This document shows, piece by piece, positions 62,099 through 64,000 of a stretch of 64,000 nucleotides of DNA. The first letter of the stretch is position 1; each line of letters starts with the position of its first letter. The DNA lies in contig NZ_CP020947.1 of the NCBI RefSeq assembly GCF_000172795.2, positions 3,872,501 to 3,936,500 of the forward strand, written 5' to 3'. This stretch comes from Rhizobium sp. CIAT894. Lineage in GTDB: Bacteria; Pseudomonadota; Alphaproteobacteria; Rhizobiales; Rhizobiaceae. Both the position numbers and the translations under genes were made by a program. Under the pieces are notes generated by a model. That model did no database searches and had not been told where the DNA came from. It worked only from the letters and a program-made list of their open reading frames with translations.

Positions 62099-64000
62099 TC
62101 ACAGCGTACAAGACACACACCCCTGCACCTCGGTACCGGACAGCGCCATCTGGCGAAGGCGGATGTAGTAGATCGTCTTGATGCCCTTCTTCCAGGCGTA
62201 AATCTGCGCCTTGTTGATGTCACGTGTCGTCGCCGTATCGCGGAAGAACAGGGTGAGCGACAGGCCTTGGTCGACATGCCGGGTCGCCGCCGCATAGGTA
62301 TCGATGATCTTCTCCGCCCCGATCTCGTAGGCGTCTTGATAATAATCGAGATTGTCGTTGGTGATGAACGGCGCCGGATAATAGACGCGGCCGATCTTGC
62401 CTTCCTTGCGGATCTCGATCTTCGAGACGATCGGATGGATCGAGGAGGTCGAGTGGTTGATGTAGGAGATCGAGCCCGTCGGCGGCACCGCCTGCAGGTT
62501 CTGGTTATAGAGGCCGGAGGTCATGACCGCCGTCTTCAACGCCGCCCAATCATCCTGTGTCGGAATATGGATTCCTGATTTGTCGAACAGCGCCTGCACC
62601 TTCTCGGTCGCCGGCTTCCATTCCGTTTCGATATATTTGTCGAAATAGTCGCCGGAGGCATATTTTGAATTTTCGAAGCCCTTGAAGCTCTGGCCCCGCT
62701 CGACCGCCAGCAGGTTCGAGGCGCGGATCGCGTGATAGGTCACCGTATAGAAATAGATATTGGTGAAATCGACGCCTTCCTCCGACCCATAGAAGATGCG
62801 CTCGCGGGCGAGATAGCCGTGCAGGTTCATCTGGCCGAGCCCGATCGCATGGCTTTCGTCATTGCCCTTCTCGATCGACGGAACCGAGGCGATATGGCTC
62901 ATATCGGAGACCGCCGTCAGCGCCCGGATCGAAGTCTCGATCGTCTTGCCGAAATCGGTGGAATCCATGGCCGCGGCGATATTCAGCGAGCCGAGATTGC
63001 AGGAAATATCCTTTCCGAGGTGCTTGTAAGAGAGGTCGTCATTGTAGTCGCTCGCCTCGCTCACCTGCAGGATCTCCGAGCAGAGATTGCTCATCGAGAT
63101 GCGACCCGCAACCGGGTTTGCCCGGTTCACCGTGTCCTCGAACATGATGTAGGGATAGCCGCTCTCGAACTGGATCTCGGCGAGCACCTGGAAGAATTCA
63201 CGCGCCTTGATCTTCTTCTTCGAGATGCGGGCGTCCGCCACCATCTCCCGGTACTTTTCCGTCACCGAAATCTCGGTGAAGGGCACGCCGTAGACACGCT
63301 CCACGTCATAGGGCGAGAACAGGTACATGTCCTCATTATTCCTGGCGAGTTCGAAGCTGATGTCAGGCACGACGACGCCGAGCGACAGCGTCTTGATGCG
63401 GATCTTCTCATCGGCATTTTCCCGCTTGGTATCGAGGAAACGCATGATGTCGGGGTGATGGGCGTTAAGATAGACGGCACCCGCACCCTGGCGCGCGCCG
63501 AGCTGGTTGGCATAGGAGAAACTGTCTTCCAAGAGTTTCATCACCGGAATAATGCCTGACGACTGGTTCTCGATCTGTTTGATCGGCGCGCCGGCCTCGC
63601 GGATGTTCGTCAGCGACAGCGCCACGCCGCCGCCGCGCTTCGACAATTGCAACGCCGAATTGATCGACCGGCCGATCGATTCCATATTATCCTCGACCCG
63701 CAGCAGGAAGCAGGAAACCAGTTCACCGCGCTGTTTCTTGCCGGCATTGAGGAAGGTCGGCGTCGCCGGCTGGAAACGGCCGGAAATGATCTCGTCGACC
63801 ATATCGCGGGCAAGGGCTTCGTCGCCCCGCGCCAAGGTCAGCGCCACCATGCAGATACGGTCTTCGTAGCGCTCGAGATAGCGCTTCCCGTCGAATGTCT
63901 TCAGCGTGTAGCTGGTGTAATATTTGAAAGCGCCGAGGAAGGTCGGGAACCGGAATTTCCTGGCATAGGCCTGGTCGAACAGGTCGCGGACGAAATTGAA
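62099..64000 (-). CDS. nrdE: Class Ib ribonucleotide reductase alpha subunit, 5'-truncated by window edge
   Basis: The frame is open through base 64000 on the minus strand; about 633 C-terminal residues of roughly 720 are visible. The active-site Cys region includes [16 protein letters not shown]; the central Cys is in [15 protein letters not shown]; radical-chain tyrosines near [12 protein letters not shown] are present; and the C-terminus GCVSCTL gives the redox Cys pair that accepts electrons from NrdH. It reduces ribonucleoside diphosphates to deoxy forms. nrdH and nrdI, if present, would be beyond the right edge, since the gene order is nrdHIEF. Confidence 0.96.
   Translation of the reverse strand, partial: FNFVRDLFDQAYARKFRFPTFLGAFKYYTSYTLKTFDGKRYLERYEDRICMVALTLARGDEALARDMVDEIISGRFQPATPTFLNAGKKQRGELVSCFLLRVEDNMESIGRSINSALQLSKRGGGVALSLTNIREAGAPIKQIENQSSGIIPVMKLLEDSFSYANQLGARQGAGAVYLNAHHPDIMRFLDTKRENADEKIRIKTLSLGVVVPDISFELARNNEDMYLFSPYDVERVYGVPFTEISVTEKYREMVADARISKKKIKAREFFQVLAEIQFESGYPYIMFEDTVNRANPVAGRISMSNLCSEILQVSEASDYNDDLSYKHLGKDISCNLGSLNIAAAMDSTDFGKTIETSIRALTAVSDMSHIASVPSIEKGNDESHAIGLGQMNLHGYLARERIFYGSEEGVDFTNIYFYTVTYHAIRASNLLAVERGQSFKGFENSKYASGDYFDKYIETEWKPATEKVQALFDKSGIHIPTQDDWAALKTAVMTSGLYNQNLQAVPPTGSISYINHSTSSIHPIVSKIEIRKEGKIGRVYYPAPFITNDNLDYYQDAYEIGAEKIIDTYAAATRHVDQGLSLTLFFRDTATTRDINKAQIYAWKKGIKTIYYIRLRQMALSGTEVQGCVSCTL

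Overview
This window is about 62% G+C and looks like a chromosomal segment of a fast-growing Rhizobium close to R. leguminosarum/R. etli. The evidence is a dense set of ABC sugar-importer operons, the SmoEFGK/MtlK polyol system, ExoD, a class Ib ribonucleotide reductase, and palindromic elements of the RIME type typical of Rhizobiaceae. I saw no tRNA, rRNA, CRISPR array, phage gene or transposase. The window opens inside an aldehyde dehydrogenase gene and closes inside nrdE.

Layout. 1-9.9 kb is a signalling region: DUF1328 peptide, DUF3313 lipoprotein, a histidine kinase/response regulator pair, and a divergent ECF sigma locus. There the sigma and zinc anti-sigma genes face an operon of MBL-fold enzyme, TPR protein and DoxX. 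10-16.5 kb holds transaldolase, a SorC-type regulator, a frameshifted methylguanine-methyltransferase gene, DUF2244, nth, a CysZ/EI24 membrane protein and an RpiR regulator. 16.5-25.7 kb is a leftward polyol operon: SorC regulator, smoE, smoF, smoG, smoK, mtlK, a HAD phosphatase and a frameshifted FGGY kinase. 25.9-29.6 kb has exoD, a ROK kinase and a GH20 hexosaminidase. 29.8-34.9 kb is a tetR-adaptor-RND pump operon with a perfect operator palindrome. 35-43 kb has osmC and a galactose/arabinose module: AraFGH-type transporter, mutarotase-like enzyme, SDR, GntR regulator and DgoD, controlled from one compact divergent promoter. 43-57.6 kb holds a DoxX protein, a nucleotide cyclase, a LacI regulator, a phytanoyl-dioxygenase/SDR/SMP-30/GH2 cluster and a second sugar ABC transporter with its own LacI regulator. 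57.6-64 kb holds queCDE behind a preQ1-I riboswitch, a second cyclase and nrdF/nrdE.

How the parts work together. Most of the window is scavenging of plant-derived carbon: polyols oxidised by MtlK; amino sugars released by GH20 and phosphorylated by the ROK kinase; galactose or arabinose imported by AraFGH and passed to DgoD; and an unidentified glycoside handled by GH2, lactonase, SDR and dioxygenase. All three importer operons place a strong RNA hairpin after the binding-protein gene. Local regulation is readable from the DNA: ECF promoters with the same motif on both strands, GntR, TetR, LacI and SorC palindromes, and a riboswitch over the queC ribosome binding site.

Two genes (the methyltransferase and the FGGY kinase) each carry an apparent one-base deletion in a short homopolymer. 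These are either real pseudogenes or base-calling errors.
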